This document shows positions 28,821-37,513 of a DNA stretch of 64,000 nucleotides, one piece after another. The notes under the pieces are model-generated. The model worked only from the letters and a program-made list of their open reading frames with translations. It searched no databases and was not told where the DNA came from. The stretch spans positions 1 through 64,000 of the forward strand of contig JARKOC010000125.1 in NCBI GenBank assembly GCA_029975915.1, written 5' to 3'. The DNA comes from Bryobacteraceae bacterium. Lineage in GTDB: Bacteria > Acidobacteriota > Terriglobia > Bryobacterales > Bryobacteraceae. Each line of letters starts with the position of its first letter. The first letter of the stretch is position 1. A program made the translations under genes and the position numbers.

Positions 28821-30281
28821 CTAGTCGCCGGCCGCGACGCCCGCCGACGCCTGGCGCTGGTCGGCGACGAACTTCTTGCGCTTGCTGCGCAATGCGAGGT
28901 ACTCCCGCGCTTCCTTGTACAGACGGCGGCGTTCCTCATTGTTGAAGATCGCCTTGCGGACCACGCGCCAGGCGGCCTTCGGGCGGAAGTAGTATTCGCC
29001 GTAGAACCGCTCCACCCAGTCCACCAGTTCGGCCCGGTCCAGGCCCGGATAGACGACGTTTGGCAGTTGATGACCTGTCTCGTCAGTCATCGAGGCGTCG
29101 ATTTGAATCAGGTCGTTCTTCTCGGCGTACTCGTAAAACTCAGTGCCCGGATAGGGATGCGCGATCGAAACCTGGATCGTCTCGGTGTCGAGCGACTTCG
29201 CGAAATCGATCGTGTTGCGCAGAGACTCGCGCGTCTCGCCCGGAAGCCCGACGATGAAATCGCCGTGAATCGTCAGGCCGAGCTTATGAGCGTTCTCGGT
29301 GAAGCGCCGCGCCATCTCAAGGGTGGCGCCCTTCTTGATGTTCTTCAGGATCTGCGCGTCGCCCGATTCATAGCCGACAATCATCAGCCGCGCGCCGGAC
29401 TCCTTCATCGCCTTCAGCGTGTCGTAGTCGGTCGTCACGCGCGATGTGCAGGACCAAGTCACGCCCAGCGGCGCCAGTTTCTCGCAAAGCTCAATGGTGC
29501 GCTTGCCCTTGTAGTTGAACGTATCGTCGTCGAAGAAGATCTCTTTGAGGCCCGGGAAGTTCTCCTTCGCCCAGGCGACCTCGTTCACGACATCGTCGGC
29601 CGAGCGCAGCCGCCAGCGGTGGCCCGAATGCGTCTGCGGCCACAGGCAGAAAGTGCATAGCGCCGGGCATCCGCGCGACGTGTACAGCGAGATGAACGGG
29701 TTCTTCAGGAACGGGACGTTGTAGCGCCGGAAATCCAGATCCCGCTTGTAGATTTTCGTGACCCAGGGCAGCGAATCAAGATCTTCGATGTAGGCCCCTT
29801 CCGGGTTGTGGACGAAGCCGCCGTTTTCGCGGTAGCTGACACCTGGAATCTCGCTCAACGGTTTCCCGTTGGCGTAATCGACGATCTGGTGGTCGAACTC
29901 GCGCCGGACCACGAAATCGATAGCCGTGGTCGACTTGAGAATCTTCTCGGGTTCCACCGTCACCGGCGGGCCGACGAAACAGACCTTCAGCTTCGGATTG
30001 ACGTCCTTCATCAACCCGGCCATGCGAATGTCCACGGCTAATCCAGGCGTCGAGGTGAACAGAACCAGGAGTTCGAAGTCCTTGGCCATGTCCACGGTCT
30101 GCTGGATGGAAATCTTGTGCGGCGGCGCGTCGACGACCTTCGAGTCCTTCAACATTCCGGCGGGATAGCAGAGCCAGACCGGATACCAGTAGGATTCGAT
30201 TTCGCGGGTCGCGGGCCAGCGCGAACTGGCTCCGCCGTCGAAGCCTTCAAACGATGGTGGATTGAGAAAGAGAGTGCGCAT
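28821..30281 (-). CDS. hpnJ: Hopanoid radical SAM protein HpnJ
   Basis: HpnJ converts glucosaminyl bacteriohopanetetrol to the cyclitol ether by ring contraction. The 486-residue protein begins with the typical HpnJ start RTLFLNPPSFEGFDGGASSRWPATREIESYWYP, followed by a B12-binding-like domain and the radical SAM core with SRGCPALCTFC (CxxxCxxC) near residue 200 and GDFIVGLPGET further on. It heads the four-gene unit with two EmrE-like genes and hpnI. A TACAAT box 36-41 bp upstream of its ATG is a possible -10. Confidence 0.92.
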   Translation of the reverse strand: MRTLFLNPPSFEGFDGGASSRWPATREIESYWYPVWLCYPAGMLKDSKVVDAPPHKISIQQTVDMAKDFELLVLFTSTPGLAVDIRMAGLMKDVNPKLKVCFVGPPVTVEPEKILKSTTAIDFVVRREFDHQIVDYANGKPLSEIPGVSYRENGGFVHNPEGAYIEDLDSLPWVTKIYKRDLDFRRYNVPFLKNPFISLYTSRGCPALCTFCLWPQTHSGHRWRLRSADDVVNEVAWAKENFPGLKEIFFDDDTFNYKGKRTIELCEKLAPLGVTWSCTSRVTTDYDTLKAMKESGARLMIVGYESGDAQILKNIKKGATLEMARRFTENAHKLGLTIHGDFIVGLPGETRESLRNTIDFAKSLDTETIQVSIAHPYPGTEFYEYAEKNDLIQIDASMTDETGHQLPNVVYPGLDRAELVDWVERFYGEYYFRPKAAWRVVRKAIFNNEERRRLYKEAREYLALRSKRKKFVADQRQASAGVAAGD

Positions 30282-30316
30282 TCCCAGCTTTCGGGCGCTC
30301 CTTCGAGCTGACTACC

Positions 30317-30322
30317 ATTGTA
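30317..30322 (-). promoter_or_regulatory. Candidate -10 box of the hpnJ operon
   Basis: TACAAT on the minus strand lies 35 bp before ATG 30281, with an AAGGAG ribosome site between. No good -35 partner is visible at 17 bp. Confidence 0.35.
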
Positions 30323-30337
30323 GCAACGAGCGCCCGA

Positions 30338-31009
30338 CTAGCCTTCTTTCTCCGTCACCGTATGGAGCCCGCATTCCAGCTTCCGCCCGCCCCACCGCCC
30401 CGACCGGGCGTGCTCGGCCGGGTCAGGGATCGCCGTGCAAGGCTGGCAGCCGATGCTCGTATAACCGGCATCGTACAAGGGAAGCCGGGGAATGTCGTTG
30501 GCCGCCAAGTAGGCTTCAACATCGCGCATCGTCCAGTCAAACAGCGGGCTGACCTTCGTCAGAGCAAGCCCGTTCGGGAACTTGTGCGACTCCACCGGCT
30601 GCAAACCCGCCCTGGTCGGCGACTGCTCCCGCCGCAACCCCGTGAACCAAACCTTGTACCGGTCCAGTCCCGCCATCAGCGGCTCCACCTTGCGCAAATG
30701 GCAACACCTCGACGGGTCGGTTTGATACAGGATGCCGGACTGCGATTCCTGTTCGCCCACCGATTGATCCGGCTTCAGATTCCTGACCTCAATGCCGAAC
30801 TGCACGGCGATCCGATCGCGGTAGGCGTAGACCTCAGCGAAGTGATACCCGGTATCGAGAAACAGGACGTCAATTGACGGCCGCTGAGCCAGCAACAGGT
30901 GCACCAGGGCCACGTCCTCGGATTGAAAGCTGCAAGTGACGCACGCTGGCGATGCGTCTGCAAGCGCTGCGGCGATGATTGATTGGGCGGAACCGAGAAC
31001 GTCGGACAT
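30338..31009 (-). CDS. cysH: Adenylyl-sulfate (APS) reductase, iron-sulfur type
   Basis: Reduces adenylyl sulfate to sulfite in assimilatory sulfate reduction. The 223-residue protein carries the two cysteine pairs of the 4Fe-4S type, C102-C103 in SRCCHLRK and C188/C191 in GCQPC, and the catalytic ECGLH cysteine (C213) near the C-terminus. The cysteine pairs indicate APS rather than PAPS as substrate. This agrees with the absence of a working APS kinase in the cluster. It is the third gene of cysD-cysN-cysH, starting three bases after cysN. Confidence 0.93.
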   Translation of the reverse strand: MSDVLGSAQSIIAAALADASPACVTCSFQSEDVALVHLLLAQRPSIDVLFLDTGYHFAEVYAYRDRIAVQFGIEVRNLKPDQSVGEQESQSGILYQTDPSRCCHLRKVEPLMAGLDRYKVWFTGLRREQSPTRAGLQPVESHKFPNGLALTKVSPLFDWTMRDVEAYLAANDIPRLPLYDAGYTSIGCQPCTAIPDPAEHARSGRWGGRKLECGLHTVTEKEG

Positions 31010-31012
31010 GGC

Positions 31013-32659
31013 TTAAATTCCCTCCCCTGGTTGAACGGCATCCTGGTCAAGAAAGACCCCGGCGCGGCGGAGCCTCTCGATCAACTCGAGCACAGCCTCC
31101 TCGGCGTCTTCTGAGAGCCCCGCGGCAGAGATCGCGCTGGCAGATGCGGGCTGCGTATCGAGAACAATGAATCCCGCTTCGAGCAAAGCCCGCGCAGGCA
31201 CGTCCGGCCTGAACCGGGCGAACACGTGCGCGCCCTGTTCGAGCAGCGCCCGTTCGGCGAAATGGGCCAATTCCGGGCGTCCCGACAGATCAACCACCGC
31301 CGCCTGGTGCCCGTAGAGTGACGCCCTTTCGGCTAGGGTGATCGCCGTTGGCCGGAAAGCCAGCTTCGACTTGCGGCGGCCCGTTTCGCGCGCGGCCTGT
31401 TCCACCAGCCCGGCCGCCATGGTCAGGTTCGTGATTGGGTCGATCAGGATGAATCCGCCGGTTGAGCGGTTGTCATGGTAGGAGTCGAAAACCAGAGGTT
31501 CGGCGGTCTCGATCTCCACCTGCCCGATGTCGTTCAAATGAAGCGAGCCGGCGCCGTCCGGAGACAGGCGTTCGATGTCCCAGCGGTGAGCGATCCGTGT
31601 GACCCGCGCCGGCACGGTGCGCGGCCCCTGCTGCAGGAGCCAGGTCGCCCCTGCCGTGAGCGGATGTTCATTCATCCAAACGACATTCGCCACGATCCGG
31701 CGGGCCAGATGCGGCGCGGCCGAAACATGGGCGATCATGTCGCCGCGGGCAATGTCGAGTTCCCGGTCGAGTTCAAGCGTGACCGAGAGCGGCGCGAAGG
31801 CCTCGTCGAGATCGCCATCGAAAGTAACGATGCGTTTCACCTTGGCTGTACGGCCCGACGGCAGTGCAACCACTTCATCGCCCGGCCGGACGCGGCCACT
31901 AGCCACCTGCCCGGCATAGCCCCGGAAATCGAGATGGGGCCGGATGACCATCTGGACCGGGAACCTGAACTGGCCTGAGGGAGCAGGCGGCTGGAGCGTC
32001 TCGATCAGTTCGAGCAGGCACGCGCCCGTATACCAGGGTGTTCGCGGCGAGAGTTCCACGACGTTGTCGCCGTCGAGTGCGCTCACTGGGATGAAGTCCG
32101 CCTGCGCCCCTTGAAGATGCGCAAGCAGCGGGGCCGCCTGGGCCATGATGGATTCGTAGACATCCTTCGAGAAGTCGACCAGGTCCATCTTGTTAATGGC
32201 AAAGATCAGCCGCCGGACACCCAGCATCCAGGCGATGAACGCATGGCGATGCGATTGAGCCAGCACACCCTTCCTCGCGTCGATCAGGATGATCGCCGCC
32301 TCGGCTGTCGAGGCGCCCGTGGCCATGTTCCGCGTGTACTGCTCGTGGCCCGGCGTGTCGGCGACGATGAACTTGCGCCGCGGCGTCGAGAAATAGCGGT
32401 AGGCCACATCAATGGTGATGCCCTGTTCGCGCTCGGCGCGCAGGCCGTCGGTCAACAGCGAAAGATCAGGGCCACGGGAGGCGCGGTTGACCGTGGAGCG
32501 TCCGATCTCGTCGAGATGGTCCTCCCAGACCTGCTTGGAATCGAGCAACAGCCGGCCGATGAGCGTCGACTTGCCGTCGTCTACCGAGCCGGCGGTGGAA
32601 ATGCGCAGCAACGGTTTCTCGCCATCCGGCGCCGCGAAGTGGGACAAGGAGAGAGCCAT
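31013..32659 (-). CDS. cysN: Sulfate adenylyltransferase GTPase subunit with a degenerate APS-kinase-like tail
   Basis: CysN is the GTPase that drives ATP sulfurylase with CysD. Motifs are GSVDDGKST (24-32), DTPGHEQYTRNM and NKMDLVD. After the elongation-factor-like domains, residues 444-548 align in order with a CysC domain: ERASLYGHQAAVVDLSG at its start, ERALLEQGAHVFARF, EAGFIVLD and IERLRRAGV at its end. The P-loop (GxxGxGKST) is lost, only LSGRPE remains, and most of the kinase core is deleted. It looks like a CysNC fusion whose kinase decayed. ATG overlaps the cysD stop by one base (TAATG). Confidence 0.92.
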   Translation of the reverse strand: MALSLSHFAAPDGEKPLLRISTAGSVDDGKSTLIGRLLLDSKQVWEDHLDEIGRSTVNRASRGPDLSLLTDGLRAEREQGITIDVAYRYFSTPRRKFIVADTPGHEQYTRNMATGASTAEAAIILIDARKGVLAQSHRHAFIAWMLGVRRLIFAINKMDLVDFSKDVYESIMAQAAPLLAHLQGAQADFIPVSALDGDNVVELSPRTPWYTGACLLELIETLQPPAPSGQFRFPVQMVIRPHLDFRGYAGQVASGRVRPGDEVVALPSGRTAKVKRIVTFDGDLDEAFAPLSVTLELDRELDIARGDMIAHVSAAPHLARRIVANVVWMNEHPLTAGATWLLQQGPRTVPARVTRIAHRWDIERLSPDGAGSLHLNDIGQVEIETAEPLVFDSYHDNRSTGGFILIDPITNLTMAAGLVEQAARETGRRKSKLAFRPTAITLAERASLYGHQAAVVDLSGRPELAHFAERALLEQGAHVFARFRPDVPARALLEAGFIVLDTQPASASAISAAGLSEDAEEAVLELIERLRRAGVFLDQDAVQPGEGI

Positions 32660-33564
32660 TAGAAGTAGCCCTCCCGCTTCTTCAACTCCATGGACCCTTC
32701 CTGGTCGTGATCGATAACACGGTTTTCGCGTTCAGAGCGGCGCATGGCGGCCAGCTCATCGATGATCTTGCCGATGGTATCCGCTTCCGAGCGGATAGCC
32801 CCCGAGCACGGCGTACAGCCCAGCGTCCTCATCCTGCACATGACGGTTTGCGGCTCCTCGCCCGGCAGAAGTTTCACATTGGATTCCAAGGGGATGATTG
32901 TCGCGCCCCGGACCAGGACCTGGCGCGGTTTGGCGAAATACAGCGGAACGATGGGGATCGATTCAAGTTCGATGTAGCGCCAAACGTCCATCTCGGTCCA
33001 GTTCGACAACGGAAAGACGCGGATGCTTTCTCCCGGATCCACCTTGCCGTTGTAGACATTCCAGATTTCGGGGCGCTGATTACGAGGATCCCACCGGCCA
33101 TCGCGGTCGCGGAAAGAGAAGACGCGCTCCTTGGCGCGGGATTTCTCCTCGTCGCGGCGGGCGCCGCCGAGTGCGGCATCATAACCGCCGGCGGCGAGCC
33201 CTTCGACGAGCGCGCGAGTGCGAAGAAGGCTGCAACACTTGGAAGTACCCAGGGAGTAAGGGTTTGCGCCCTGCTCTATCGCCCGGTTATTGGTGTAAAC
33301 CCGGAGTTCGGCGCCGATCTCCGCCGTGAACCTGTCACGGAACTCGATCATCTCCGGGTACTCGTAGGTTGTATCTATGTGCAACAGCGGGAAGGGGATA
33401 CTCCCAGGGTGAAACGCCTTCCGGGCGAGGTGAACCAGGACCGAGGAGTCCTTGCCAATGGAGTAGAGCAGGACCGGCTTCCGGAACTGCGCGGCAGTCT
33501 CACGGAGGATGTGCAGGCTTTCGGCTTCAAGGGCGCGAAGGTGGGCAAGGGTGAAGTCAGGCAT
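32659..33564 (-). CDS. cysD: Sulfate adenylyltransferase catalytic subunit CysD
   Basis: CysD forms APS from ATP and sulfate together with CysN. The 301-residue product has the PP-loop motif SIGKDSSVL near residue 40, [51 protein letters not shown], and the family C-terminus [13 protein letters not shown] 33564 is chosen; a TTG one codon earlier also exists. A promoter with near-consensus boxes lies 20-49 bp upstream. First gene of cysD-cysN-cysH. Confidence 0.96.
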   Translation of the reverse strand: MPDFTLAHLRALEAESLHILRETAAQFRKPVLLYSIGKDSSVLVHLARKAFHPGSIPFPLLHIDTTYEYPEMIEFRDRFTAEIGAELRVYTNNRAIEQGANPYSLGTSKCCSLLRTRALVEGLAAGGYDAALGGARRDEEKSRAKERVFSFRDRDGRWDPRNQRPEIWNVYNGKVDPGESIRVFPLSNWTEMDVWRYIELESIPIVPLYFAKPRQVLVRGATIIPLESNVKLLPGEEPQTVMCRMRTLGCTPCSGAIRSEADTIGKIIDELAAMRRSERENRVIDHDQEGSMELKKREGYF

Positions 33565-33583
33565 CAAGGAAACTATGCCCGAC

Positions 33584-33613
33584 AGTATAGTCTATCTACC
33601 CATTCTCTATCAA
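33584..33613 (-). promoter_or_regulatory. Sigma-70-type promoter for cysDNH
   Basis: On the minus strand, TTGATA (33608-33613) and TATACT (33584-33589) are spaced by 18 bp, 19 bp before the cysD start codon. No riboswitch-like structure was recognised. Confidence 0.55.
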
Positions 33614-33665
33614 GAATACGCAGATTATAGACGGGGTGATGGGAGCTGAGCTAGCGGGAAGAGGT

Positions 33666-33980
33666 CTATTGGACCTCGGTGGTTTCGCGGGTGCGGCGGG
33701 AATCGCGGACGGTTTCGTCGACTTCGCGCCGGGCATCACGGGTTGCCTTACGGACGTCCCGCGCGGCCTCGCGGGCAGCGTCGCGGGCTTCGGCTGCGGC
33801 GTCTCGCGCTTCCTTGCGAACTTCCCGGGCCGCCTCGCGGGCAGCTTCGCGCGCTTCGCGGGCCGCCCGCTGCGCGGCTTCGCGAGCCTCACGCGCGGCT
33901 TCCCTGGCTTCCGGCGAGCCTGGGTGGGTGCACGCGGAGCCAGCCAGGAGACAGAAAATCAGGGCGATTCGTGTCGTCAT
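33666..33980 (-). CDS. Probable small lipoprotein with Ala/Arg/Glu helical repeats
   Basis: The 104-residue product begins with a lipoprotein-type signal (TRIALIFCLLAGSAC, Cys17; the lipobox is not fully canonical). The rest is almost only Ala, Arg, Glu and Asp in an imperfect repeat around EAAREAR/DAAREAARD, which predicts one long charged alpha helix. It could be a periplasmic spacer or envelope-bridging helix. A GGAGGAT site lies before the ATG at 33980. The opposite strand also shows long open frames because of the repeat composition; those are shadows. Confidence 0.65.
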   Translation of the reverse strand: MTTRIALIFCLLAGSACTHPGSPEAREAAREAREAAQRAAREAREAAREAAREVRKEARDAAAEARDAAREAARDVRKATRDARREVDETVRDSRRTRETTEVQ

Positions 33981-34153
33981 GGGGGATCCTCCCTATTCTG
34001 CGCTGAATTCGACACAAACGGAAGGCCTGAAGTGCAGCCGCAAATTCGCCGGGACGACGACAAGCCGCCATCAGCCCGACCACGCCCGGGGCTGCAGCAG
34101 ACGCCGGACACGGCACTCTGTCGCCGCGGCTGACACGGCATCGTACGCTCCGG

Positions 34154-34981
34154 CTAACGCTGCCATTGGCCGGCAGCCCGAGGCTTCGAAGGGTGAGGTG
34201 TGCTGCCGCCCAGCGATTCAGCAATGGATCGGGCCACATCAAGAACCTGTGTCCCAAGCCCCGCTAGCGAATCCTCATTGATCCTGCTGACCGGACCTGA
34301 GATGCTGATGGCGGCGACCAGCCGGCCCTGAGGGTCGGGGATGCTGGCGGCGACGCAAGCAACCCCTGCTTCGTTCTCCTCCCAGTCAATCGCATACCCA
34401 CGCGTCCGGATACGCCGGACTTCCGCTTCAAGCGATGCCAGGCTAGTGATCGTTCTCGCGGTAAAAGGCGCCAAGCCCTGATGGGCAACAATCTCCCGGA
34501 TCTCGCTGTCGGGCAGGGATGCGAGCATCGCCTTGCCCAGGCTGGTGCAATGCACCGGTGCCCTCCGGCCGACATCGCCGCGCGTGTGGAGTTGGAACGG
34601 GGACTCCGCCGCCGCCAGGATCAGCACTTCCCCGCTGGAAAGAGTGGCTAGTTTTACGGTTTCCCTGGTCTGCTCGGCCAGGCGGCGGAGACGCGGATGC
34701 GCTACCGCCACCAGTTGCGTGATGTGCGAGAATACGAGCCCAAGTTCAAATACCCTGGGGCCGAGCCGGAATTGTTTGTCCACAGGATCCTGTGCCAGGA
34801 AGTCCAGTGACTGCAAGGTGCGCAGCAGGTTGTGCGCTGTACTCTTCGGAATTGCCAGACGGCGGCTCAACTCGCTGACAGTGAGGCTGGGCGATTCCCG
34901 GTTGAACGCGCAGAGGATTTCCAGGGCCTTGCGTACCGAGGCCACCTCAACGGACCGGGACGGCGCCATGGGGTCGTTCAC
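34154..34981 (-). CDS. IclR-family transcriptional regulator
   Basis: The 275-residue protein has the N-terminal winged helix of IclR regulators (SVRKALEILCAFNRESPSLTVSELSRRLAIPKSTAHNLLRTL) and the effector-binding domain (GDVGRRAPVHCTSLGKAMLASL, YAIDWEENEAGVACVAASIPD). Such proteins usually control a neighbouring catabolic operon, but none is adjacent: the flanks are a lipoprotein gene and the PurF-like gene. The target and ligand are unknown. Confidence 0.92.
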   Translation of the reverse strand: MNDPMAPSRSVEVASVRKALEILCAFNRESPSLTVSELSRRLAIPKSTAHNLLRTLQSLDFLAQDPVDKQFRLGPRVFELGLVFSHITQLVAVAHPRLRRLAEQTRETVKLATLSSGEVLILAAAESPFQLHTRGDVGRRAPVHCTSLGKAMLASLPDSEIREIVAHQGLAPFTARTITSLASLEAEVRRIRTRGYAIDWEENEAGVACVAASIPDPQGRLVAAISISGPVSRINEDSLAGLGTQVLDVARSIAESLGGSTPHPSKPRAAGQWQR

Positions 34982-35043
34982 TATAGCTGAGAGTATTGCG
35001 TCCTTGTCTGAACACAGTCAAGCTGTTCCAGGCGGCCGACTGC

Positions 35044-36390
35044 TTATTGGCTCAAACTGCAGCCGACACAAAGGCTCTCCAGCGGCCGCCCGATGGCGAC
35101 GGCCAAGTCCTGGATCGTGTTGTATTCAACGTCCTCGACGCCAAGGTAGCGGGCGCGGTCAGCCGCGTTCGGGACCCGGTCGGCCAGCAGTTCTCCCTGC
35201 TTCGTCGTTTTGCCCCACTTGCAATAGGACCGCAACTCCGGGTTGGAGATCCTGAAATGGATCTCGACCACGCCCAACCGGCGCAGTTTCGGCACCAGAT
35301 CCATCTGGGCTTGCGTTCCCCTGACGATCGAATCGTCGCAAACCACCACCTTTTTGCCGGAGCAATCCTCGCCGCTTGGGAGGAGCTTAATGCGCGCCTC
35401 CCGGGCGCGCTGCGCCTGGTCCCTTGGAATGAAACTCCGGCCGGCGTAAGGGTACTTCAGCAGGAGTTCGTCATAGGCGGGAATTCTGTCCACCGTGCCC
35501 GCCATCATCTGGCGGCAGAATTCCTGGTGGTAACCGATGGCGTGGAACCGTCCCGAATCGGGCACGGGGATGACGACATCCGGGATGAATCCCCGTTCGA
35601 TGTCCCTGGCCGCCAGGGCCGCTCCAAGCCGCTTTCGCACCAGTGAATTGGGTACACCCTCGAAGACGCCATTGGGGAATCCGGTGTAGACCCAATGGAA
35701 ACTGCAAACCTGAGTTTGCGCCGGTTCCAGCCGGGCGACCGACTCCCACCGGCCCCGATGCAAGCGGATGATCTCACCCGGTTCGATCTCTCTGACGCGC
35801 CGGTATCCGAGATTCACGAACCCGCCGGATTCGGAGGCCGCGACCACGGAGCCCTGCTTCTCGCCGAGCACCAGCGGCCAATGCCCGGCTGCCGAACGAA
35901 CCGCATAGATGCCCTGCGAAGTCAGGATCAGCAGCGAGAAAGCGCCCTCGACCTCCTTGGCCATCTTCTGAATCCCGTCGGCGGCGCCTGCGCCCTGTGC
36001 GATGAGCATTGTGATGATTTCGATGTCGTCTCCGCGGGTCAACAGATGTCCGTTCGCCTTGAAACGCTCCAGCAGATCGTGGGAGTTCCTCAAGTTACCT
36101 GAGAAGCAGGCGGAGAATTTGCCGAGTCTCGATTCGGCGAAAAATGGCTCCCGGTCGGGACCGCAGTACCCTATTCCTTCGGATCCCTCGAGACCTTCCA
36201 TATCGGCCGTAAATGTGGCGCGGAACCTCCCCCGGTGCGTCCGGATGTGGAACTCTCCATTCCTGCACGTCGACAGGCCGGCATAGGCCTCTCCGAGGTG
36301 CTGATGGTAAAAGGTTCCCCAGAAAAGATCTTCCAGAAAATCGGCGTCGCCCGATGAGGGGTCGACGCTCAGCGCGAACAGTCCTGGCAT
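35044..36390 (-). CDS. PurF-like amidophosphoribosyltransferase homologue lacking the glutaminase cysteine
   Basis: I choose ATG 36390 (TTTGGAGGTT site upstream); the frame is open for 108 more codons without similarity. The 448 residues align with PurF, but the chain starts MPGLFAL, with proline where the nucleophile Cys stands in PurF. The glutaminase residues of HVRYPT and NGN are replaced by GYCGPDR and SGN. The PRPP site is kept (VVVCDDSIVRGTQ, 348-360). Four cysteines match the 4Fe-4S ligands of Bacillus-type PurF (C229, C390, C441, C444). Thus it probably keeps a phosphoribosyltransferase-like fold and cluster but cannot use glutamine in the normal way. It is divergent from a GuaA-like gene. 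Confidence 0.85.
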   Translation of the reverse strand: MPGLFALSVDPSSGDADFLEDLFWGTFYHQHLGEAYAGLSTCRNGEFHIRTHRGRFRATFTADMEGLEGSEGIGYCGPDREPFFAESRLGKFSACFSGNLRNSHDLLERFKANGHLLTRGDDIEIITMLIAQGAGAADGIQKMAKEVEGAFSLLILTSQGIYAVRSAAGHWPLVLGEKQGSVVAASESGGFVNLGYRRVREIEPGEIIRLHRGRWESVARLEPAQTQVCSFHWVYTGFPNGVFEGVPNSLVRKRLGAALAARDIERGFIPDVVIPVPDSGRFHAIGYHQEFCRQMMAGTVDRIPAYDELLLKYPYAGRSFIPRDQAQRAREARIKLLPSGEDCSGKKVVVCDDSIVRGTQAQMDLVPKLRRLGVVEIHFRISNPELRSYCKWGKTTKQGELLADRVPNAADRARYLGVEDVEYNTIQDLAVAIGRPLESLCVGCSLSQ

Positions 36391-36547
36391 GATGGCGTAA
36401 CCTCCAAAGAATCTGAAACACGCAGCATACCGGAATGGGCAGCCTGGGCGCTGGCAGGTCCGGCGGGATGTATACTGGCAGCGGTCCGGCGGGCCGCGAA
36501 ACAGGTCGCGGGCCCAAGGCGACAAACCACATTTCAGGAGTACACCA

Positions 36548-37513
36548 ATGGGAATCGTGGAGATTACAGCCGCGAAGTTGAACACGAGGGAGTTTATCCG
36601 CCAGCAATCCGAGCAGATCTCCAGCACGGTCGGCGCCGGCACAGCAATCACCGCTTTGTCCGGCGGGGTCGATTCAGCGGTGGTCACAGTGCTCGGACAT
36701 AGGGCGCTGGGCAAGAGGCTGGCTGCCTATTTCATCGAGAATGGCCTGATGAGAAAGGACGAGGCGCGCAACGTAGTCCGCACCTTCCGCGAGTTGGGCA
36801 TCAAGGTTCACGTTCTCGATGCCAAGGAGGCTTTCTTTGAGGCGCTGAAGGGACTCCGCGATCCCGAAGAGAAACGTGAAGCGATCACCCGGACTTTCTA
36901 CAAGGATGTTTTTGGGACGCTCTTCCGGCAGAGCGGCGCGCGTTTCCTTTTGCAGGGAACAATTCTCACAGATGTTGAGGAGACAGTCGCCGGGGTGAAG
37001 AGGCAGCATAACGTCCTGTCGCAACTGGGCATCGATCCGGAACAGGCCTACGGGTACGGGGTCATCGAACCCTTGCTGCAACTGCGCAAGGATGGAGTCA
37101 GAAAACTGGCCAAGGCGCTGGGAATGCCTGAATCGTCCTACAAACGGATGCCGTTCCCAGGTCCGGCGCTCGCCGCGCGAGTGGTGGGCGAAGCGACGCC
37201 TGAATCGATTGCTCTGGTACGGCAGGCGACGGCAATCATGGAGGAGGAACTGAAGAATGTCCGCAAGTTTCAGTGTATGGCGATCCTCCACGAAGACCGC
37301 TTCCCTGGCATGAGAAAGGGCAAGCGTGAATACGGGCGGCAGATTGAAGTGCGGTGCTGGAAGAGCGTGGACGCAAGGACCGCCACACCCGTTTGGCTGT
37401 CGGCGGGGATCCTTGAACGTCTTGCGTCACGTCTCACGAAGGAGATCCCCGGCGTCGTAAGCGTGACCTATAACATCGCGTCCAAGCCGCCATCAACCAT
37501 GGAGGCGGTTTAG
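36548..37513 (+). CDS. GuaA-like ATP pyrophosphatase without glutaminase domain
   Basis: The 321-residue protein corresponds to the C-terminal two thirds of GMP synthase: the PP-loop SGGVDS (38-43), QGTILTDVEE, KRQHNV, the LEPL-like block IEPLLQLRKDGVRKLAKALGMP, FPGPALAARVVGE, and the dimerisation end VVSVTYNIASKPPSTMEAV. The class I glutaminase domain is missing. Similar proteins are often misnamed ExsB regulators. ATG 36548 follows an AGGAG site. The divergent PurF-like partner has lost its glutaminase centre too. The substrate may be XMP with free ammonia, but a different nucleotide reaction is equally possible. Confidence 0.85.
   Translation: MGIVEITAAKLNTREFIRQQSEQISSTVGAGTAITALSGGVDSAVVTVLGHRALGKRLAAYFIENGLMRKDEARNVVRTFRELGIKVHVLDAKEAFFEALKGLRDPEEKREAITRTFYKDVFGTLFRQSGARFLLQGTILTDVEETVAGVKRQHNVLSQLGIDPEQAYGYGVIEPLLQLRKDGVRKLAKALGMPESSYKRMPFPGPALAARVVGEATPESIALVRQATAIMEEELKNVRKFQCMAILHEDRFPGMRKGKREYGRQIEVRCWKSVDARTATPVWLSAGILERLASRLTKEIPGVVSVTYNIASKPPSTMEAV

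Noticed and set aside
32707..33630. A 307-codon plus-strand open frame
   Set aside because: It is antisense to cysD, which is a clear family member; no ribosome site or domain supports the plus frame.
33679..34281. Plus-strand Arg/Ser/Ala-rich repeat protein
   Set aside because: It reads the repeat of the minus-strand lipoprotein gene in the wrong strand; there is no start signal.
36391..36714. N-terminal extension of the PurF-like protein
   Set aside because: The 108 extra codons have no similarity, overlap the divergent GuaA-like gene, and a strong ribosome site lies before ATG 36390.
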